NCBI GenBank assembly: GCA_028023455.1
Contig: JAQFVV010012400.1
Coordinates: forward strand, 10,284,248-10,348,247
Source of the DNA: Epiperipatus broadwayi
Taxonomy: Eukaryota; Onychophora; Udeonychophora; Euonychophora; Peripatidae
DNA length: 64,000 nucleotides
Reading direction: 5' to 3'
Shown: positions 61,251-64,000 of the stretch, in pieces
Layout of the letters: each line of letters opens with the position of its first letter
Numbering within the stretch: the first letter of the stretch is position 1
Notes under the pieces: generated by a model
What the model was told of the DNA's origin: nothing
Databases searched by the model: none
Seen by the model: the letters and a program-made list of their open reading frames with translations, nothing else
Translations under genes and position numbers: made by a program

Positions 61251-61892
61251 TTTATAAATATATTTAAAATAAAGTGTTGTCATGAAAAAGATATTACATA
61301 ATTTATTTTATTAAAAGAAAATAATATATCGCTTGTTTTGAACAATTGTTGTGTTAACTGTAAACAAAAAAAAAATACTTCAGATTCTGAATGTGAGATG
61401 CACTTTAAGTTTTTTTAATGTAATTGTAGATTCTTCTTTATTTTATTTTATTTTATTTTTCCTAAGAAAGATAATAGCCTGCTTCCGTTATTGTAAGTAA
61501 GTTTTGGAAAAGATATTTGAAAGTTTCCACAACTCTCCTGCAGAGTTCCTGTGCTTTTCTATCAAATGATGTTCTTCCTGTTGTTATAGAAGTAAAAAAA
61601 ATAAAAATTTATTTTATATATATGCAGTGTATAAATTATTTTGTAAAAAATGTATATTAATCGCATGTTATTTTTATTAGCAAGGTAGCAAAGATTTCAA
61701 AAAGGGTAATACGGGGAGGGAGAAATAATCTTGCCACAAAAAAAAAAAAAGATTTTAAATGTAATTCTAAATTTCATTTTTACAATTAAAAATTTATATT
61801 TTTGATATCTGCCTGCGATGCTACTCTTTAACACTAACGTTAATAACTTCAACACTACAACTGCTATTTCCATTGTTGATATCACTATTTTA
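61251..61892. other. Anonymous AT-rich stretch
   Basis: Nothing recognised. A (TTTTA)4-type run sits near 61437-61458. Confidence 0.5.
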
Positions 61893-62003
61893 TATAAGTA
61901 AAATCATAATCTTCTTTTTCCTTCCAAAAAAACTTTATGTTCATTGTTAATTGTGAAAATAAAGTTTTTTTTGGAAAGAAAAAGGTTATGATTTTACGTA
62001 TAT
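61893..62003. repeat. Inverted repeat with arms of about 43 bp
   Basis: AGTAAAATCATAATCTTCTT (61898 on) pairs with the segment ending TGATTTTACGT at 61998. The spacer is about 20 nt. The arms are A/T-rich but closely matched. Confidence 0.85.
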
Positions 62004-62179
62004 ATTTTTGGAGAGCATATATATATTTTTTAAAAAGTGGTACTTTTAATTTGTTATTCGTGAATAATGGTATTTTATGGTGAACAATATATCACTATTT
62101 TAATATATATGTGAATTTAAAAAAAAAAAAAAGGATTTAATTTGTTTGTGATTATTTTATAATTAGTTCCTTAGGAGAC

Positions 62180-64000
62180 CGTAAAGAATTGAATATCGCG
62201 GTCGGAGCTTAAGTTCCGAGAATCTTAAATGGGTATGTAATAGATATGAACTGAATGAGGCAGGGAAGAAATTGAAAAATGGAAAGACACGAGGTTTAAA
62301 TGGATGGAAGTAGAAATGGCAATGAATTTAGGGTGTAGGGGAAAAGTAAAGCTATTATCATGTTTTAATAAGATGGCATAGAAGAGAATTTTTCCGGGTA
62401 GCTGAAGTAATACAATAATAAAATTATTATTTAAAGGAAAGGGTAAGGATCATAGAAAGTTAAGCAATCATAGACCGATAGTGGTAACATTAGTTTTATA
62501 TAAAGTTTTCTCATATATGGTACCTGGAAGAGTTGCAAAATGGATGGAAGAAAATAATGTAGTGGGGTAAATTCAAGGAGGTTTTAGATCAGATAAGTAT
62601 ATAGGAGATAGTTTATTTGTAGCTATGTGTACTTACGAATATGAGTAAGAATTCAGGTAGACAGTTATATATGAGTTTTATAGATATAGAGAAGGCATAT
62701 GAAAGAGTAAATAAAAATATTATGGGTAACTTTGGCAAATTTGGGAATGGATGAAGCTTTAGTGGATATTATTAAGAAATTATATGAAAATAATTATTAT
62801 ACATATCAATTAAGGAATATAGAATCGTTAAAGTTAAAAATGGAATGGGACTTAGGCAAGGATGCCGTATGTCACCTTTTTTGGAAAAAGCAATAGAAAG
62901 ACTAAAAAGAGGGATAAAAATACCATCAATTGATGGCAAGGGAGTATATACTTTGTTGGGTCTTTTTTTTTTTTTTTTTTGCAGATGATGTCTTTTTGTG
63001 TGCAGAAAGAAGAGAAGTTATGGAAGTTATGCTGAGGACATGTGCAAGGGTGGGTAAAGAGATGGGGGATTAAATTTAGTGAAGAAAAATCAAATATAAT
63101 GATGGCTAATACTGGTGAAAGAGAAGACAAAAATTTTTTATTGGGGGATATAAAGTTAAGTGTGGTTAATATATATAGTTATTTGGGAATCATATTAAGT
63201 AATCAGAAAAATTGCTTGGATGAATAAGAGAAAAAATTGATAAATGAAGCAAAGAAAAGAAAGGCATTGATAAAGAAATTAACAGTGTTTTCATATAATA
63301 AATATGTTGTAGCTAGAATTGTATTGAAGGAAGTGGCAGTAGTAGGGTTAACATATGGCAATGATGTGTTAGTAAAGAGTATTAGATTAAAAAAGTACAA
63401 AGGGAAGTAGGAAGACATACATTAGATGCAGATGTGTGGACAGCAAAGGAGGCAATTCAAGAAGAAATGGGATGGTCAAGTTTTTATATGAGAGATGCAA
63501 AAAGCAAAATGAAAATGTTCGGTAGATTGCAGTTTATGGATAATAAAAGAATAGCCAAAATAGTATTTAATTGGGGTATGAGTAAATGGCAGGCAACAAG
63601 GTGAGTGAGAAAGATAAGGCAATATGCAGAAGATTTGGATAAACAAATTTATATCAGTATACTTATACAACAAATGGTGGGATGATTGTGCTAGGAGGAT
63701 TGTTGAGTGTTATAGTGGTAAGGAATAGAATAGAAGAATAGATGCATTAATAAAAAATAGGAAGTTGGAGAGATGGAGAACTAGTATGGAGAGTAAAATG
63801 AGTTTAAATATATGTAACAGTAAATGGAACATTAGGTGTGAGTTAATTTATGATAATAGCAAGGAAAGGCATTTATTATTTAAGGCTCGAATGATATTTT
63901 TAGCAACAAGGGAATATACATGTAAATGAAAAAAAATATGGGTGATTTAGTCTGAAAGTTATGTAAAGAAGGCATAGAAAATATTAGGCATCATCTGAAA
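62180..64000 (+). pseudogene. Non-LTR retrotransposon (LINE) reverse transcriptase relic, running off the window
   Basis: Readable RT blocks in order are GRTRGLNGWKVE-like (about 62290), LLFKGKGKDHRKLSNHRPIV (62430-62490), VAKWMEENNVVG...QGGFRSDK (62535-62600), MSFIDIEKAYERVNK (motif A, about 62672-62715) and GLRQGCRMSP (62847-62878). These are followed by ADDVFLCAER (motif C, 62981 on), then VGKEMG and SEEKSNIMM, then YSYLGI near 63175. The order is that of CR1/L2/R1-like non-LTR RTs, and the clade is unsettled. An 18-T run (62963-62980) sits directly before ADD and shifts the frame. At least three other stops or frameshifts exist. The part from 63445 on matches 9590-10062. Confidence 0.8.

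Overview
The window reads as repeat-dense, gene-poor animal nuclear DNA. It is very AT-rich (about a quarter G+C by eye). It carries long A/T runs and microsatellites ((TTA)n, (TATC)n, (TAA)n, (TA)n) and short tRNA-derived SINEs with target-site duplications. It also holds decayed RTE-type LINEs with TGATGA tails, Penelope-like element remnants with a GIY-YIG domain, and one Ty3/gypsy pol relic. This combination points to an invertebrate metazoan with a repeat-rich genome; I cannot name the species. No intact host gene, exon chain, rRNA or genuine tRNA gene could be supported.

Layout. 1-0.8 kb: 3' end of a Penelope-like element (PLE) with a tRNA-like, hairpin-bearing tail. 1.6-2.2 kb: an inverted repeat and the first copy of a dispersed family called here repeat A. 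4.9-7.1 kb: Ty3/gypsy pol on the minus strand (RT, RNase H, integrase), with many stops. 9.6-11.4 kb: a LINE 3' half split by about 940 bp. 12.85-14.7 kb: a perfect 85-nt inverted repeat beside a CpG-retaining stretch that ends in a minisatellite. 16.04-16.38 kb: a compound tetranucleotide repeat. 18.2-19.7 kb: tRNA-like and repeat B copies. 22.9-25.3 kb: a cluster of inverted and direct repeat A copies. 27-29.4 kb: a second PLE 3' end, a tandem tRNA-like array, the best-preserved RTE 3' end and a SINE. 31-36 kb: degenerate LINEs and inverted repeats. 39.25 kb: the most complete repeat B element. 42-57.5 kb: five SINEs, several inverted repeats, a 280-bp (TAA)n and RTE fragments. 60-61.25 kb: an RTE relic. 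62.2-64 kb: the reverse transcriptase half of the same LINE family seen at 9.6 kb, running off the window.

Three themes unite the content. First, nine copies of one roughly 100-bp tRNA-only SINE lie here, most with clear direct target-site duplications. Second, many repeats sit as head-to-head palindromic pairs whose 3' ends face outward. Third, the PLE tail and another palindrome share a CTGAAGA-hairpin-(C)GAAAC-like module, which may be a decayed hammerhead-type motif. All ten LINE and PLE fragments point along the plus strand, which would fit an intron of a minus-strand gene, although no exon was seen. All protein-coding relics are broken by stops or frameshifts.
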